Source: Vibrio coralliirubri (GTDB lineage Bacteria > Pseudomonadota > Gammaproteobacteria > Enterobacterales > Vibrionaceae). From it: DNA of 64,000 nucleotides. The stretch spans positions 3,224,001 through 3,288,000 of the forward strand of contig NZ_AP025470.1 in NCBI RefSeq assembly GCF_024347375.1, read 5' to 3'. Under the pieces are notes generated by a model. It had not been told where the DNA came from. It saw only the letters and a list, made by a program, of their open reading frames with translations, and ran no database searches. Positions 48,678 to 61,041 of the stretch are shown here, one piece after another; positions within the stretch are counted from its first letter, which is position 1, and each line of letters opens with the position of its first letter. The translations under genes were made by a program, and so were the position numbers.

Positions 48678-48742
48678 GAATTTTATCTGAGTAATGCTGT
48701 CTGATGATGCTGAATGCTATTATTTCCTTTATCATAAGGAAA
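48678..48742 (+). promoter_or_regulatory. Candidate sigma-E promoter of lptD and adjacent hairpin
   Basis: GAATTT (48678-48683), 16-bp spacer, TCTGA (48700-48704) matches the sigma-E consensus GAACTT-N16-TCTGA with one mismatch in the -35. It lies 104 bp ahead of lptD, a known sigma-E target in E. coli. Downstream, TTTCCTT (48723-48729) and AAGGAAA (48736-48742) form an inverted repeat in the leader. Confidence 0.45.
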
Positions 48743-48808
48743 ATGCTTTATTAATTGGATTGATACTAGATCAACCCTTCATCTAGTGACACAGGATAGT
48801 TCAACTTC

Positions 48809-51142
48809 ATGCAATCTTTTTCCCGCACCTTGTTAGCCGCGTCTATAAGTACGGCGTTATACGTGTCGACAACTCAAGCTGAAACAATCACCGATAGTAG
48901 TGTGCAGGAAATGCCCTCTATAGATCAATGCTTGATCGAGCCCGCTGCAGAAAACGAGACACAGCTACCCGCTCACGTTGAGTCAGATCGCTTAGAAGCT
49001 ATCAATGGTGACAAGGCAATATATTCAGGTGACGTAGTAGTTACGCAAGGGAACAAGACCATCCTTGCCGATAACGTAACCCTGCACCAACAAGAAAATA
49101 TCGTTGTAGCTGAAGGCAACGTAAACTTTAGTGACGGTCAAATCAAATCTATCTCAGACAGAGCGACCAATAATCTGACTACAGATGAAATGACGCTTGA
49201 GAACACCGATTACGAATTCCTTTGCGAGCCCGGCCGAGGCGATGCTGTTTATATAGCAAAAACAGGTAAAGCGGTTTATGAGATTGAAGATGGCTCCATT
49301 ACCTCTTGCCCAATTGGCGATAATGCTTGGCGTCTAAGAGCATCAAGTATCAGTGTCGACCAAGACGAAGAACAAGCCACCTTTTATAATCCACGTTTTG
49401 AAATTCAAAGTGTTCCCGTCTTTTACTTACCCTACTTAACGGTACCGGTGGGTGATACACGTAAAACCGGTTTCTTGTATCCAACAGTTTCGTATGGTTC
49501 AAGCGATGGTTTTGAAGCTGAAATCCCTGTTTATTGGAACTTAGCGCCAAACTACGACTTGGAAACCACCTTCAAGTACATGCAAGAGCGTGGCACTCAG
49601 CTTAACAGTAAATTCCGTTACTTAAGTGATTTTGGCTCAGGTAGTATCGAGTCTGAATATTTACCGGATGATAAAAAGTATTCCGAAAAAGGCGACCGTT
49701 GGGGTGCTCAACTCCAGCATTCAGGGATATTCCAGCAATCGTGGTTGTTTGAAGTCGACTATTCAAAAGTCAGTGATATTGATTACTTTACCGATCTAAG
49801 TTCTGGTATTGGTAACCGTGAAGATGGCCAACTATTACAGGAAGGCCGAGCGACATACCGCTCCCAAAACTGGGATGCATCGGTACTTGTTCGAGATTTC
49901 CAAGTTCTGACTACAAGCAATAACCTACCTTACCGCCTAATGCCACAGCTAGAGTACAATTACTATGCTCCTGAGGTGATGGAGTACTTAGACTTCGACA
50001 TGATCAGCCATGTATCTCTGTTTGATACAGATGCTTCAGGTAAGCCTTCTGCGACTCGTGTTCACGTTGAGCCAGGGATCACGATCCCTGTAGGAAATAC
50101 CTGGGGCACATGGACAACAGAAGCTCGACTACTTGGTACTTACTATCAACAAGACCTTGACGGCGTTGATACAGGTGTGGGTTCTGATTATGAAGGCTTA
50201 GAAGAATCGGTAAGCCGAGTTATTCCAGAGTTTAGAAGCCACGCAGGTATCGTCCTAGAACGCGACACCACTATTGTTGGCAACTATACTCAAACACTCG
50301 AACCGCAAGTCCAGTATCTTTACGTGCCAGAAGAAGATCAAAGCGATATTGGTCTTTATGATACTACGCTGTTACAAACCGATTACTACGGCCTATTTAG
50401 AAGCCGTAAATACAGTGGTGTAGACCGTATCGCATCTGCGAATCAAATTAGTTATGGTGCATCGTCTCGTTTCTTCGACGATGAGTATAAAGAGCGTTTG
50501 AATATTTCTTTTGGTCAGATTTTTTATATCGATAAAGATACAAAACAGACTTTAGACAACGACGACTCTGATAAGAAAACTAATTATTCGTCTTGGGCTA
50601 TTGAAATGGATTTCAACTATGATGACTATCTGTTCTACCATGGTGGCGTGCAATACGACATCGATTCCACTGCGATGCAACTTGCAAACAGCACATTAGA
50701 ATATCGCTTCGCAGGCGGTTACATACAAACTAACTACCGCTATGTAACAGAAGAGTACATAAATGAAACTGTAGATTTTGACGTATCATCAATTACGAGG
50801 GATGGTATCTCACAAGCAGGTCTACTCGGAGCCTACCAAATTTCGCCAAAGTGGAATACCAGTGCTCAATATTTCTATGACTTAACCACACAAGAAGATC
50901 TAGAGTGGTTAGCTCGTTTAAACTACAAATCGGATTGTTGGTACATCGGCTTTACTTATAGTAACCGTTTGACAAACAACATTAGTAATCCAAATACTAC
51001 GCCTGAATATGAAAATAACTTCAGTGTGAACTTCGGTATTGTCGGCTTTGGTACCAACATAGGCTCAGATTCTGGTGCTATCGGTGAAAGCAGCTCTGAC
51101 AACTCTCTAAGCTACGGTCGCCCATTCTTCTTAAACAACTAA
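48809..51142 (+). CDS. lptD: LPS-assembly outer-membrane protein LptD
   Basis: The beta-barrel that inserts lipopolysaccharide into the outer leaflet, with the lipoprotein LptE plugged inside. The 777-aa precursor has a signal peptide (residues 1-24, ending TTQA), an N-terminal OstA/jellyroll domain (about 50-190) for LPS transfer, and a long C-terminal barrel rich in alternating aromatic strands. Cysteines CLIEP, CEPGRG, CPIGD and SDCWY can supply the disulphides needed for folding. It leads the lptD-surA-pdxA-rsmA-apaGH cluster. Confidence 0.96.
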   Translation: MQSFSRTLLAASISTALYVSTTQAETITDSSVQEMPSIDQCLIEPAAENETQLPAHVESDRLEAINGDKAIYSGDVVVTQGNKTILADNVTLHQQENIVVAEGNVNFSDGQIKSISDRATNNLTTDEMTLENTDYEFLCEPGRGDAVYIAKTGKAVYEIEDGSITSCPIGDNAWRLRASSISVDQDEEQATFYNPRFEIQSVPVFYLPYLTVPVGDTRKTGFLYPTVSYGSSDGFEAEIPVYWNLAPNYDLETTFKYMQERGTQLNSKFRYLSDFGSGSIESEYLPDDKKYSEKGDRWGAQLQHSGIFQQSWLFEVDYSKVSDIDYFTDLSSGIGNREDGQLLQEGRATYRSQNWDASVLVRDFQVLTTSNNLPYRLMPQLEYNYYAPEVMEYLDFDMISHVSLFDTDASGKPSATRVHVEPGITIPVGNTWGTWTTEARLLGTYYQQDLDGVDTGVGSDYEGLEESVSRVIPEFRSHAGIVLERDTTIVGNYTQTLEPQVQYLYVPEEDQSDIGLYDTTLLQTDYYGLFRSRKYSGVDRIASANQISYGASSRFFDDEYKERLNISFGQIFYIDKDTKQTLDNDDSDKKTNYSSWAIEMDFNYDDYLFYHGGVQYDIDSTAMQLANSTLEYRFAGGYIQTNYRYVTEEYINETVDFDVSSITRDGISQAGLLGAYQISPKWNTSAQYFYDLTTQEDLEWLARLNYKSDCWYIGFTYSNRLTNNISNPNTTPEYENNFSVNFGIVGFGTNIGSDSGAIGESSSDNSLSYGRPFFLNN

Positions 51143-51185
51143 TTTTCTTTGCTGATAAAACGTCAGTAAATTTAAAGGATTACAC

Positions 51186-52484
51186 ATGACATTGTGGAAA
51201 CGCACATTAATTGCTATCGCAGCGACTTGTACTTTATCAACAAGCTTTGCAGCACCGGTTGAGCTAGACAGCGTAAAAGTTATCGTTAACGAAGGCGTTA
51301 TCTTACAAAGCGACATCGACGCTTCGATGAAGACGCTGCGTGCAAACGCTAAAAAAAGCGGTCAAACACTGCCATCGCAAGACGTGCTCAATGAGCAAGT
51401 GCTCGAAAAGCTGATCATCGATACAATTCAAACTCAAGAAGCGGAACGTATTGGTGTACGTATTGATGATGCTCGACTCGATCAAGCAATCGAAGGCATC
51501 GCGAAAGACAACAACCAAACGGTTGAACAACTTACCGCATCGGTTGCTGAGGAAGGCCTTAGCTACAATGCATTTCGTGAGCAAGTAAGAAAAGAGATTG
51601 CGGCAAGTGAAGCGCGTAATGCCTTAGTTCGTCGTCGTATCAATATTCTTCCTGCGGAAGTTGATAACCTAGCAGATATCTTAGCGCAAGAGACTAATGC
51701 GACCGTTCAATATAAAATTGGCCACATTCAACTGCGCTTTAATGATGACCAAACCAAAGAAGAGTTAGAAGCGCAAGCTACTGAACTAGTCGAGGAACTG
51801 AACTCAGGCAAAGATTTCAGCACCATGGCATATACTTACTCTAAGGGTCCTAAAGCACTGCAAGGTGGCGATTGGGGTTGGATGCGTAAAGAAGAGATGC
51901 CAACCATTTTTGCTGACCAAATCAAAATGCAAAATAAAGGCAGCATCATTGGCCCTTTCCGTAGCGGTGTAGGTTTCCACATCCTAAAAATTGAAGATGT
52001 GAAAGGCCTAGAAACCGTAGCAGTAACGGAAGTGAATGCTCGTCATATCCTGATTAAGCCAACTGTCATCTTAAGTGATGATGGCGCGAAGGAGCAACTT
52101 GAAGAAATCACGCGCCGCGTAAACGCAGGTGAAGCGAGCTTTGGTGACCTTGCGCAGCAATACAGCCAAGATCCAGGTTCTGCAGTACAAGATGGTGAGC
52201 TAGGCTACCAAACACCAGATTTGTATGTACCAGAGTTCAAACACCAAGTAGAAACCCTGCCTGAAGGCAAAATCAGTGCGCCATTCAAAACCGTACACGG
52301 TTGGCACATTGTTGAAGTACTAGACCGTCGCGAAGTAGACCGCACCGATTCGGCTTTGAAAAACAAGGCTTACCAAATTCTATTTAACCGTAAATTCAAC
52401 GAAGAAGCAGGTGCTTGGCTGCAAGAAGTAAGAGCAAGTGCCTTTGTTGAAATGGTTGAGGACGACCAAGATGACAACAACTAA
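51186..52484 (+). CDS. surA: Periplasmic chaperone/peptidyl-prolyl isomerase SurA
   Basis: Escorts outer-membrane proteins such as LptD and porins to the BAM complex. The 432-aa precursor has a signal peptide (residues 1-21, ending SFAAP), an N-terminal chaperone domain, and two parvulin domains (about 170-275 and 285-385; e.g. [26 protein letters not shown]). It directly follows its client gene lptD and overlaps pdxA by 14 bp. Confidence 0.96.
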   Translation: MTLWKRTLIAIAATCTLSTSFAAPVELDSVKVIVNEGVILQSDIDASMKTLRANAKKSGQTLPSQDVLNEQVLEKLIIDTIQTQEAERIGVRIDDARLDQAIEGIAKDNNQTVEQLTASVAEEGLSYNAFREQVRKEIAASEARNALVRRRINILPAEVDNLADILAQETNATVQYKIGHIQLRFNDDQTKEELEAQATELVEELNSGKDFSTMAYTYSKGPKALQGGDWGWMRKEEMPTIFADQIKMQNKGSIIGPFRSGVGFHILKIEDVKGLETVAVTEVNARHILIKPTVILSDDGAKEQLEEITRRVNAGEASFGDLAQQYSQDPGSAVQDGELGYQTPDLYVPEFKHQVETLPEGKISAPFKTVHGWHIVEVLDRREVDRTDSALKNKAYQILFNRKFNEEAGAWLQEVRASAFVEMVEDDQDDNN

Positions 52485-53463
52485 ACGTATTGTCATAACC
52501 GCAGGTGAACCAGCAGGGATAGGCCCAGATTTAACTCTGGCTCTATCTCAAGAAAGTTGGCCTCATCAACTCGTGGTTTGTGCTGATAAAACACTGCTAT
52601 CCGAGCGAGCTAAAATTCTTGGTATCGAAGTCGACCTGCTAGATTATGACGCAAACGCAACTAAGCAACCGCAACGTGCTGGTACACTGGTAGTGAAACA
52701 CGTTCCACTTGCTGAAACAGCAGTTGCAGGTCAACTCAATGAGGCTAATGGTCATTACGTATTAAATACTTTAGAAACCGCAGCAATTGGCTGTATGAAT
52801 GATGAATTTGATGCTATTGTCACCGGCCCCGTTCACAAGGGTGTAATTAACCGAGCTGGCGTTGCTTTTAGCGGCCATACCGAGTTCTTTGCAGAGAAGT
52901 CCAACACACCACTGGTGGTGATGATGTTGGCAACTGAAGGGCTGCGTGTTGCGCTAGTAACAACGCACATCCCACTAGCTTATGTATCTCAAGCCGTGAC
53001 CGAAGACAGATTAGAGCAAATTATTGCTATTCTGAATAAAGACTTGGTTGAAAAATTTGCTATTGAGAAACCAACTATCTACGTATGTGGCTTGAATCCA
53101 CATGCTGGTGAAGATGGTTGCTTAGGGCGTGAAGAAATTGAAACCATCACCCCGACGCTAGAAAAAATTCGCCAAAAAGATGGCATCAATTTAGTTGGCC
53201 CATTGCCAGCAGATACCATCTTTAATGAAAAATATTTGCAAGATGCAGATGCTGTTTTAGGTATGTATCACGACCAAGTACTCCCGGTATTGAAATACAA
53301 AGGGTTTGGTCGCTCAGTGAACATCACGCTTGGCTTACCGTTTATTCGCACATCAGTCGACCACGGTACCGCCTTAGACTTGGCAGGGAAAGGCCAAGCC
53401 GATACAGGGAGCTTTAGAACAGCGCTCACGCACGCCATTGAATTAGTAGAGAAAAAGCAATGA
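52471..53463 (+). CDS. pdxA: 4-hydroxythreonine-4-phosphate dehydrogenase
   Basis: NAD-dependent oxidation in pyridoxal 5'-phosphate synthesis. I start at 52471 ([20 protein letters not shown], 330 aa) with GAGG upstream; the start overlaps surA by 14 bp. The metal-binding and active-site stretches [33 protein letters not shown] and [13 protein letters not shown] are intact. The gene overlaps rsmA by 4 bp. Confidence 0.95.
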   Translation: MTTTKRIVITAGEPAGIGPDLTLALSQESWPHQLVVCADKTLLSERAKILGIEVDLLDYDANATKQPQRAGTLVVKHVPLAETAVAGQLNEANGHYVLNTLETAAIGCMNDEFDAIVTGPVHKGVINRAGVAFSGHTEFFAEKSNTPLVVMMLATEGLRVALVTTHIPLAYVSQAVTEDRLEQIIAILNKDLVEKFAIEKPTIYVCGLNPHAGEDGCLGREEIETITPTLEKIRQKDGINLVGPLPADTIFNEKYLQDADAVLGMYHDQVLPVLKYKGFGRSVNITLGLPFIRTSVDHGTALDLAGKGQADTGSFRTALTHAIELVEKKQ

Positions 53464-54275
53464 GAAATGATGTCCACTTAGGACACAAAGCGCGTAAACG
53501 TTTTGGTCAAAACTTCCTTAACGATCCATACATTATTGATGGCATCGTATCGAGCATTAACCCACTACCAGGTCAAAACTTGGTAGAGATCGGTCCTGGT
53601 CTAGGCGCAATTACTGAGCCTGTGGGTAAGCTTGTCGATAAATTTACTGTTATCGAATTGGATAGAGATCTTGCAGAACGTCTTCGTAACCATCCAGATC
53701 TGGCTGATAAGCTAACGATCCGTGAAGGCGATGCGATGAAGTTCGATTTCCAAGAACTGGTTAAGCCAAACAATAAGCTACGTATCTTTGGTAACTTGCC
53801 ATACAACATCTCTACACCATTGATGTTCCACCTTTTTGAATTCCATAAAGACGTGCAAGACATGCACTTTATGCTTCAAAAAGAAGTGGTTAACCGTCTA
53901 GCAGCTGGCCCTGGCAGCAAAGCTTACGGTCGCCTTACTGTAATGGCTCAGTACTACTGTAAAGTAACACCGGTGTTAGAAGTGCCACCAACGGCCTTCA
54001 TTCCGCCACCGAAAGTAGACTCAGCAGTCGTTCGCCTACAGCCATACGAAGTGCTGCCTTACCCGGCAAAAGATCTGAAATGGCTAGATCGCGTGTGTCG
54101 TGAAGGCTTTAACCAGCGTCGTAAAACAGTTCGTAACTGCTACAAGAGCTTAATCGATAAGGAAGTGCTTGAAGAGCTAGGTATCAACCCAAGCATGCGT
54201 CCTGAGAACTTAACGCTCGAGCAGTTTGTCGACATGGCAAACTGGTTGTACGACAGTCATAACGCTGACAAATAA
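53460..54275 (+). CDS. rsmA: 16S rRNA adenine(1518/1519)-N6 dimethyltransferase
   Basis: RsmA (KsgA) dimethylates two adjacent adenosines near the 3' end of 16S rRNA in late 30S assembly. The 271-aa protein has [14 protein letters not shown], the SAM motif [13 protein letters not shown] near residue 40, and the catalytic [15 protein letters not shown] motif near residue 112. The ATG overlaps the pdxA stop (ATGA). A terminator follows, so apaGH may have its own promoter. Confidence 0.96.
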   Translation: MRNDVHLGHKARKRFGQNFLNDPYIIDGIVSSINPLPGQNLVEIGPGLGAITEPVGKLVDKFTVIELDRDLAERLRNHPDLADKLTIREGDAMKFDFQELVKPNNKLRIFGNLPYNISTPLMFHLFEFHKDVQDMHFMLQKEVVNRLAAGPGSKAYGRLTVMAQYYCKVTPVLEVPPTAFIPPPKVDSAVVRLQPYEVLPYPAKDLKWLDRVCREGFNQRRKTVRNCYKSLIDKEVLEELGINPSMRPENLTLEQFVDMANWLYDSHNADK

Positions 54276-54277
54276 AT

Positions 54278-54315
54278 AAAAAAGGCTCCTACACTTCGGT
54301 TAGGAGCCTTTTTTA
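54278..54315 (+). terminator. Terminator after rsmA
   Basis: An 11-bp perfect stem AAAGGCTCCTA (54281-54291) with TAGGAGCCTTT (54301-54311), then T-run. Confidence 0.9.
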
Positions 54316-54363
54316 TGTAATACTTTAATTACATTAAGTATATCAACAACAAAAGGTGCGAAT

Positions 54364-54744
54364 ATGGATATATCTACGCCTTGTATCAAATGCCAGGTTC
54401 ACTCTAAGTACATAGAAGAACAATCTGAGCCAACGAAGAATCGTTATGTCTTCGCCTACATTATTACCATCAAAAATCTAAGTAAAACAACGGTGCAGCT
54501 TATGTCTCGCCGCTGGTTAATTACCGACTCTAACGGCAAGCAACTCACCATTGAGGGTGATGGTGTGGTTGGGCAACAACCCGTGATTGAAGCTAACGAC
54601 GAATACACTTACACGAGTGGTACTGTCATCGAAACCCCTGTTGGCGTTATGCAAGGTCACTATGTGATGACCGATAACAAGGGCATTGATTTTATTACCG
54701 AAGTTGACCCATTCAGACTCGCGATCCCTAATATTCTTAATTAG
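54364..54744 (+). CDS. apaG: ApaG (Co2+/Mg2+ efflux-associated DUF525 protein)
   Basis: A 126-aa beta-sandwich protein of the ApaG family: [32 protein letters not shown] near residue 28, [32 protein letters not shown] near residue 75. The fold is fibronectin-III-like and binds nucleotides in some studies; the historical cobalt-resistance role is loosely supported. It lies 29 bp ahead of apaH in the usual pair. Confidence 0.95.
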   Translation: MDISTPCIKCQVHSKYIEEQSEPTKNRYVFAYIITIKNLSKTTVQLMSRRWLITDSNGKQLTIEGDGVVGQQPVIEANDEYTYTSGTVIETPVGVMQGHYVMTDNKGIDFITEVDPFRLAIPNILN

Positions 54745-54773
54745 CCGTACATCCGTATCTACAGGAAATTATT

Positions 54774-55577
54774 GTGTCGAATTATATTGTCGGAGACATC
54801 CAAGGGTGCTTCGACGAACTTCAATTACTGCTTGAAACCATCAACTTTAATAAACACCAAGATACTTTATGGGTCGCCGGAGACTTAGTTTCTCGAGGCC
54901 CTAAATCATTGGAGACGCTGCGCTTTATTCGTAACCTTGGTGACGCAGCTAAGGTTGTATTAGGCAACCACGACTTACATCTTCTGGCGGTGTCCTTAGG
55001 GCTATTTACATCGAAACCAAAAGATAAGACTCAAGCGATTCTTGATGCTGAAGATCGTGAACTACTACTCGAGTGGTTAAGACAACAGCCTTTGCTTCAG
55101 GAACATCCAGAGTTCGTGATGTGCCATGCAGGTATCTCACCGCAGTGGAGCCTAGAAAGAGCACGTATTGAAAACCGAGAGATCGTATCCTTGTTAAAGT
55201 CCGATAAATGGCAATGGCTAATCGAAAACATGTACAGCAACACGCCTGATTTATGGCATCAGGATTTACATGATATTGAGCGCTATCGCTATGCGATCAA
55301 TAGCTTGACAAGAATGCGTTTCTGTTTTGAAGATGGCCGTCTCGACATGGCATGTAAGCTACCACCGAATGAAATTACCGATGAACCATTAGTGCCATGG
55401 TTTGACCTTCCACAACGCATAAAGCTCGATAAAACCGTCGTTTTTGGACACTGGGCTGCGCTTGAAGGCTATAACGGAAAAGACGTAATTGGACTCGATA
55501 CTGGGTGCGTCTGGGGAGGAGAGTTGACGATACTTCGCTGGGAAGACAAACAGTTTTTCACTCAGAAAGCGCTATAA
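54774..55577 (+). CDS. apaH: Bis(5'-nucleosyl)-tetraphosphatase (symmetrical)
   Basis: Hydrolyses Ap4A to two ADP and also decaps Np4-capped RNA in E. coli. The 267-aa calcineurin-like phosphoesterase begins SNYIVGDIQGCFDELQ (GDIQG metal site), then WVAGDLVSRGP, LGNHDLHLLA and MCHAGISPQW. The start is GTG at 54774 (AGGA 7 nt upstream). It ends just before the heptamer repeat. Confidence 0.95.
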   Translation: MSNYIVGDIQGCFDELQLLLETINFNKHQDTLWVAGDLVSRGPKSLETLRFIRNLGDAAKVVLGNHDLHLLAVSLGLFTSKPKDKTQAILDAEDRELLLEWLRQQPLLQEHPEFVMCHAGISPQWSLERARIENREIVSLLKSDKWQWLIENMYSNTPDLWHQDLHDIERYRYAINSLTRMRFCFEDGRLDMACKLPPNEITDEPLVPWFDLPQRIKLDKTVVFGHWAALEGYNGKDVIGLDTGCVWGGELTILRWEDKQFFTQKAL

Positions 55578-55578
55578 A

Positions 55579-55627
<49 letters not shown>

Positions 55628-55692
55628 GGAGCTTGCGCTACCTTAGTACAGTAACGCAAGCATTTTCAGAGACTAGCTATTGATAACCACAG

Positions 55693-56172
55693 TTAACGCT
55701 CGAGAATCACAAACTCCATGTTATGTTTGTTTTTCTCGTCAGCTTGATAACTCTCGTTAAAGCTTTGCTTCCAACCTTCACCCCAGTCAGGAAATTGTGT
55801 ATCGCCATCGACGGAGAAATCGATGTAAGTCAGATACAACTTGTCCGCTTTAGGTAAACAGCTCTCATAAATAGAGCCGCCACCAATGATCATCACCTCT
55901 TCAACATCACTGAGCAGCTCTAATGCCTGCTCAATAGAGGTTACCGTCGTTACACCTTCGATCTTTAAACTCTCATCACGGCTGATAACAATATTCGGCC
56001 GACCCGGTAAAGGGCGTCCAATAGAGTCGTAGGTCTTACGCCCCATCACGACCGGTTTCCCCATAGTCGAGCGTTTAAACCATGAAAAATCCGCAGGTAA
56101 ATGCCAAGGCATCTGATTGTCTTTACCAATTACACGGTTGTTTGCCATTGCCGCTATCATGCTGATGATCAT
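55693..56172 (-). CDS. folA: Dihydrofolate reductase
   Basis: NADPH-dependent reduction of dihydrofolate; the target of trimethoprim. The 159-aa protein has the chromosomal DHFR pattern: ISMIAAMANNRVIGKDNQMPWHLPADFSWFKRST with the active-site acidic residue in LPADFSWFK, VMGRKTYDSIGRPLPGR, and IIGGGSIYESCLP. No change that clearly implies trimethoprim resistance is visible. Confidence 0.97.
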   Translation of the reverse strand: MIISMIAAMANNRVIGKDNQMPWHLPADFSWFKRSTMGKPVVMGRKTYDSIGRPLPGRPNIVISRDESLKIEGVTTVTSIEQALELLSDVEEVMIIGGGSIYESCLPKADKLYLTYIDFSVDGDTQFPDWGEGWKQSFNESYQADEKNKHNMEFVILER

Positions 56173-56208
56173 AAATCGAAAGTCCTGTCCCTAAAAAGAA
56201 AATTAACG

Positions 56209-56682
56209 CTAGACGATAGGTCTACGGCGATAGAATAACAGCCCTGGCACAGCTAAGCCAACCGCCAACCCTGCGATAATGAACATCGATTTTAAAAAGT
56301 TCTCCATCAACATTGCCAACAGCTCAGGCGTATAGCCTGCCCTGTTAATCTCGACCATTGCAATCATCGCCTTGAAGGCAAACACACCTGGAACCATAGG
56401 AATTAGAGCTGCAACCGTAAACACCTTCGGATGTGCTAACAGTTTATGCGACCAATGAACCCCTATCATGCCAACGACAGTCGCAGCGAAGAACGTCGCC
56501 CATTCGATTGGAATGCCAAAGTGCATCATCAGATAACGGCTACCATGACCGATAGAACCACCGAGTGCACAATAAACTAAAGCACGTTGCGGAACGTTAA
56601 ATACCAATGCAAACCCAACCGCAGGAATAGCGGCGAAAAACATATCGTTGAGCAAACCTAAAAACAGTTCGAAAATACTCAT
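56209..56682 (-). CDS. yjjB: Threonine/serine exporter, small subunit (YjjB/ThrE C-half)
   Basis: A 157-aa membrane protein of the DUF3815 type, about five hydrophobic spans (AIPAVGFALVFNVP, ALVYCALGGSIGHGSRYLMM, TFFAATVVGMIGVHWS, VAALIPMVPGVFAFKAM). The start at 56682 (MSIFELFLGLL) overlaps the yjjP stop (TAATG). With YjjP it makes the equivalent of a split ThrE transporter; in E. coli YjjP/YjjB is linked to succinate export. Substrate here is uncertain. Confidence 0.88.
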   Translation of the reverse strand: MSIFELFLGLLNDMFFAAIPAVGFALVFNVPQRALVYCALGGSIGHGSRYLMMHFGIPIEWATFFAATVVGMIGVHWSHKLLAHPKVFTVAALIPMVPGVFAFKAMIAMVEINRAGYTPELLAMLMENFLKSMFIIAGLAVGLAVPGLLFYRRRPIV

Positions 56683-57449
56683 TAACTCGCCCACCCCCAA
56701 ACATCCGACAGACTCATCGCCGCAACAATGCCCAAGCTCGTCGCCAAAGTTAATAAGCTGGCCATGGTAAAGCGCGCTAACCCCATATTAATATGGCCTT
56801 TAAGCATATCAGCGACGGAGTTAATCAGAGGGAAACCGGGTACTAACATTAGTACTGATGAAGCCATCACGATCGTGGGTTGGCCGCCAATATTGTAAAG
56901 TACGGCTTGAGCTGAAATGGTAGTGGTAACGAATGCTGTAATAGCAAAGTTTAATAGCGGATTGAAATGGCGATGACCAATCTCTTGCCTGACGATCATA
57001 CCGCAAGCTGAAGCAATAAAAGTCATCATGAAGACTTGCCAGTCTCCGCCCGCAAGGTGACTAAAAGAGGCGCACGACAACCCTATCATCACAACCACTA
57101 ACCAACGGTTGTAGCGCTCGGGGCTAATGTTTTGAATCTTTTTATACGCCAAATCATAATCGAGAATTCCCTTCTCCATCATGATGCAAATGCGTTGAAT
57201 GTCGGTGATAACCTGCATGTTAATGCCACGATCAGCACAACTTCGAGTTGTGGTAATACAGTGATCGTCCATTACGGTAGTTACAACAAGCGCATTGGCT
57301 GACAGTGCGACTTCAACCTCATTAACCCCACAAGCAATACCGATGCGGCGCATGATATCGCCGACCAGAGTGCTCTCTGCCCCGTGCGCCAATAACATTT
57401 GTCCTGATTGAGCGACGAGTCTTGAGATCGCTCTTTGCTTTGATGCCAT
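56682..57449 (-). CDS. yjjP: Threonine/serine exporter, large subunit (YjjP/DUF1212)
   Basis: A 255-aa membrane protein; a cytoplasmic N-terminal domain (about 1-105, including HGAESTLVGDIMRRIG and VEVALSANALVVT) precedes about five transmembrane spans with the family PGFPLINSVADML motif near residue 215. It is cotranscribed with yjjB by a 1-bp overlap. Confidence 0.88.
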   Translation of the reverse strand: MASKQRAISRLVAQSGQMLLAHGAESTLVGDIMRRIGIACGVNEVEVALSANALVVTTVMDDHCITTTRSCADRGINMQVITDIQRICIMMEKGILDYDLAYKKIQNISPERYNRWLVVVMIGLSCASFSHLAGGDWQVFMMTFIASACGMIVRQEIGHRHFNPLLNFAITAFVTTTISAQAVLYNIGGQPTIVMASSVLMLVPGFPLINSVADMLKGHINMGLARFTMASLLTLATSLGIVAAMSLSDVWGWAS

Positions 57450-57525
57450 GATTTCCTTCCCATAGGCGTTAATTATCTAAAGATAAATTTTGCATAAAAA
57501 ACAGCAAGACGTCATGATTTAGATA

Positions 57526-57556
57526 CAAAAAAACCGCAATTTTCATTGCGGTTTAG
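57526..57556 (-). terminator. obgE terminator
   Basis: AAACCGCAAT (57531-57540) and ATTGCGGTTT (57545-57554) with a T-run on the minus strand, 58 bp past the obgE stop. Confidence 0.88.
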
Positions 57557-57613
57557 TAAAACTATCAGTGTACTTGGAAGAAGCGACCGATGAGTTATGA
57601 GAAACTAAGAGGA

Positions 57614-59031
<1,418 letters not shown>

Positions 59032-59064
59032 ATAAAAAACCCTGCCGAATCGGCAGGGCTTTTG
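59032..59064 (-). terminator. rplU-rpmA terminator
   Basis: CCCTGCCGA (59040-59048) with TCGGCAGGG (59050-59058); on the minus strand TTTTTTAT follows, 45 bp past the rpmA stop. Confidence 0.88.
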
Positions 59065-59108
59065 AATTCAGCTTGAAAGCTAATAAAATAATCTAGTTAA
59101 AGATTAAA

Positions 59109-59366
59109 TTACTCAGCTTCGATGCTTACAAACTTACGGTTTTTAGGACCTTTAACAGCAAATTTCACTTTACCTTCAGTAAGAGCGAAAAGAGTGTGGT
59201 CTTTACCGATGCCAACGTTTGTGCCAGCGTGGAACTTAGTACCACGTTGACGAACGATGATGTTACCTGCAAGAACAGATTCACCACCAAAACGCTTAAC
59301 ACCAAGACGTTTGCTTTCTGAATCGCGGCCGTTATTAGTAGAACCGCCAGCTTTTTTATGTGCCAT
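59109..59366 (-). CDS. rpmA: 50S ribosomal protein L27
   Basis: An 85-aa ribosomal protein near the peptidyl transferase centre. [19 protein letters not shown] (AHKKAGGS signature) and the [11 protein letters not shown] block are typical. It starts 20 bp after rplU. Confidence 0.98.
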   Translation of the reverse strand: MAHKKAGGSTNNGRDSESKRLGVKRFGGESVLAGNIIVRQRGTKFHAGTNVGIGKDHTLFALTEGKVKFAVKGPKNRKFVSIEAE

Positions 59367-59385
59367 TGTTAAACTCTCCTAATAC

Positions 59386-59697
59386 TTAAGCGTTAATGCC
59401 AGTGATTTTCACTTCAGTGAACCACTGACGGTGACCAGCTTGCTTACGCGAGTGCTTACGACGACGGAACTTAACGATTTTTACTTTATCGCCACGACCG
59501 TGTTGTACTACTTCTGCAGTAACCTTGCCACCTTCAACAAGAGGTGCACCAACAGCGATTTCTTCGCCGTTAGCAACAAGAAGAACTTTATCAAATTCAA
59601 CAGTTGCACCAGTTTCAACGTCTAATTTCTCTAAACGAAGTGTTTGACCTTCGCTTACTCGGTGTTGTTTGCCACCAGATTGGAAAACAGCGTACAT
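59386..59697 (-). CDS. rplU: 50S ribosomal protein L21
   Basis: A 103-aa 23S rRNA-binding protein; [18 protein letters not shown] and [21 protein letters not shown] are diagnostic. First gene of rplU-rpmA. It is divergent from ispB, the usual gammaproteobacterial layout. Confidence 0.98.
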   Translation of the reverse strand: MYAVFQSGGKQHRVSEGQTLRLEKLDVETGATVEFDKVLLVANGEEIAVGAPLVEGGKVTAEVVQHGRGDKVKIVKFRRRKHSRKQAGHRQWFTEVKITGINA

Positions 59698-59965
59698 ATT
59701 TTACTCCGCTTTTTCCGCACAGCCTATGGTTGTTAATTGTACAACTCGGGTGTGCGCTAAACTAATCAATAGGGCGCAGATTCTACGGGAATCATGGCGC
59801 TATGACAAGCCATATTTTTAAAAAATTGGCGAAAACCTGTTCGCCAAAGAAAAGTGCGGCAATCATGCCCTTTAGCGATGTATTAATCAACGTTTTTTAG
59901 TGTATTATTCAACAATTAAATACAACGTATAAGCCTTACAGGGTCTAACTTCAGCCGGATGAACA

Positions 59966-60937
59966 ATGGATTTTAAAGCTATCCAAACGCTTACTGCCAA
60001 TGATATGGCAAAAGTGAATGAAACAATTCAAGCCCAACTTAATTCTGACGTAAGTTTAATCAACCAGCTTGGTTTTTATATCGTTAGCGGTGGTGGCAAA
60101 CGCCTACGCCCTTTGCTTGCTCTTTTATCTGCTCGCGCACTCGGTTACCAAGGTGAAGCTCATATCACCTCTGCAGCCTTTATCGAGTTTATTCACACCG
60201 CAACCCTACTTCACGACGACGTTGTCGACGAATCGGACATGAGACGTGGTAAAGCGACTGCCAATGCCGCTTTTGGTAATGCCGCTAGCGTTTTGGTGGG
60301 TGACTTTATCTACACGCGGTCATTCCAAATGATGACAACGCTAGGATCCTTAAAGATCCTCGAGCTAATGAGTGAAGCGGTAAACGTGATTGCCGAGGGT
60401 GAAGTTCAACAATTAATGAACTGCAATAACCCAGACACCACAGAAGAAAGCTACATGCAGGTGATCTACTCTAAGACTGCTCGTTTGTTCGAAGCTGCGA
60501 CCCAAATCGGCGCGATTCTTACTGGGTCATCACCAGAGATCGAAACAGCAATGCAGAACTATGGTAAATACCTAGGCACCGCATTTCAGCTGATAGACGA
60601 TGTGATGGATTACACTGCAGATGGTAAAGAGATGGGTAAAAACGTTGGTGACGATCTTGCCGAAGGCAAGCCAACACTGCCTCTACTTTACGCGATGCAT
60701 AATGGCTCTCCTGAACAGGCAAGCATGATTCGTGAAGCGATTGAAAAAGCCAATGGCATGGAACGTCTCGACGACATTATGGCTGTGATGAAAGAGACAG
60801 GCTCTTTAGAGTACACAACAAATAAAGCCTACGAAGAGGCCGATAAAGCCATCGCTGAGCTTTCTGTACTTCCTGACTCTGAATATAAGCAAGCGCTGAC
60901 CACGCTCGCACACTTAGCTGTTAAACGCAGCAAGTAA
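59966..60937 (+). CDS. ispB: Octaprenyl diphosphate synthase
   Basis: Trans-prenyltransferase making the C40 side chain of ubiquinone and menaquinone. The 323-aa protein has the first Asp-rich motif LLHDDVVDESDMRRG near residue 83, the second LIDDVMDY near residue 210, and the GGGKRLRP substrate motif near residue 42. Chain length cannot be read directly but the family and the rplU neighbour point to IspB. Confidence 0.95.
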   Translation: MDFKAIQTLTANDMAKVNETIQAQLNSDVSLINQLGFYIVSGGGKRLRPLLALLSARALGYQGEAHITSAAFIEFIHTATLLHDDVVDESDMRRGKATANAAFGNAASVLVGDFIYTRSFQMMTTLGSLKILELMSEAVNVIAEGEVQQLMNCNNPDTTEESYMQVIYSKTARLFEAATQIGAILTGSSPEIETAMQNYGKYLGTAFQLIDDVMDYTADGKEMGKNVGDDLAEGKPTLPLLYAMHNGSPEQASMIREAIEKANGMERLDDIMAVMKETGSLEYTTNKAYEEADKAIAELSVLPDSEYKQALTTLAHLAVKRSK

Positions 60938-60977
60938 GCAGGTTAATAGACAACTCGCTTCTAGCTTCTATATAAAT

Positions 60978-61007
60978 AACAAAAAAAGAGCCTCAGGGCT
61001 CTTTTTT
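60978..61007. terminator. Terminator between ispB and the small gene
   Basis: AGAGCC and GGCTCT around a short loop with A-run left and T-run right (60980-61006), usable by both converging genes. Confidence 0.82.
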
Positions 61008-61041
61008 CAGTTTTGAACAAATATTTGTAAGAGCGCCAAAT

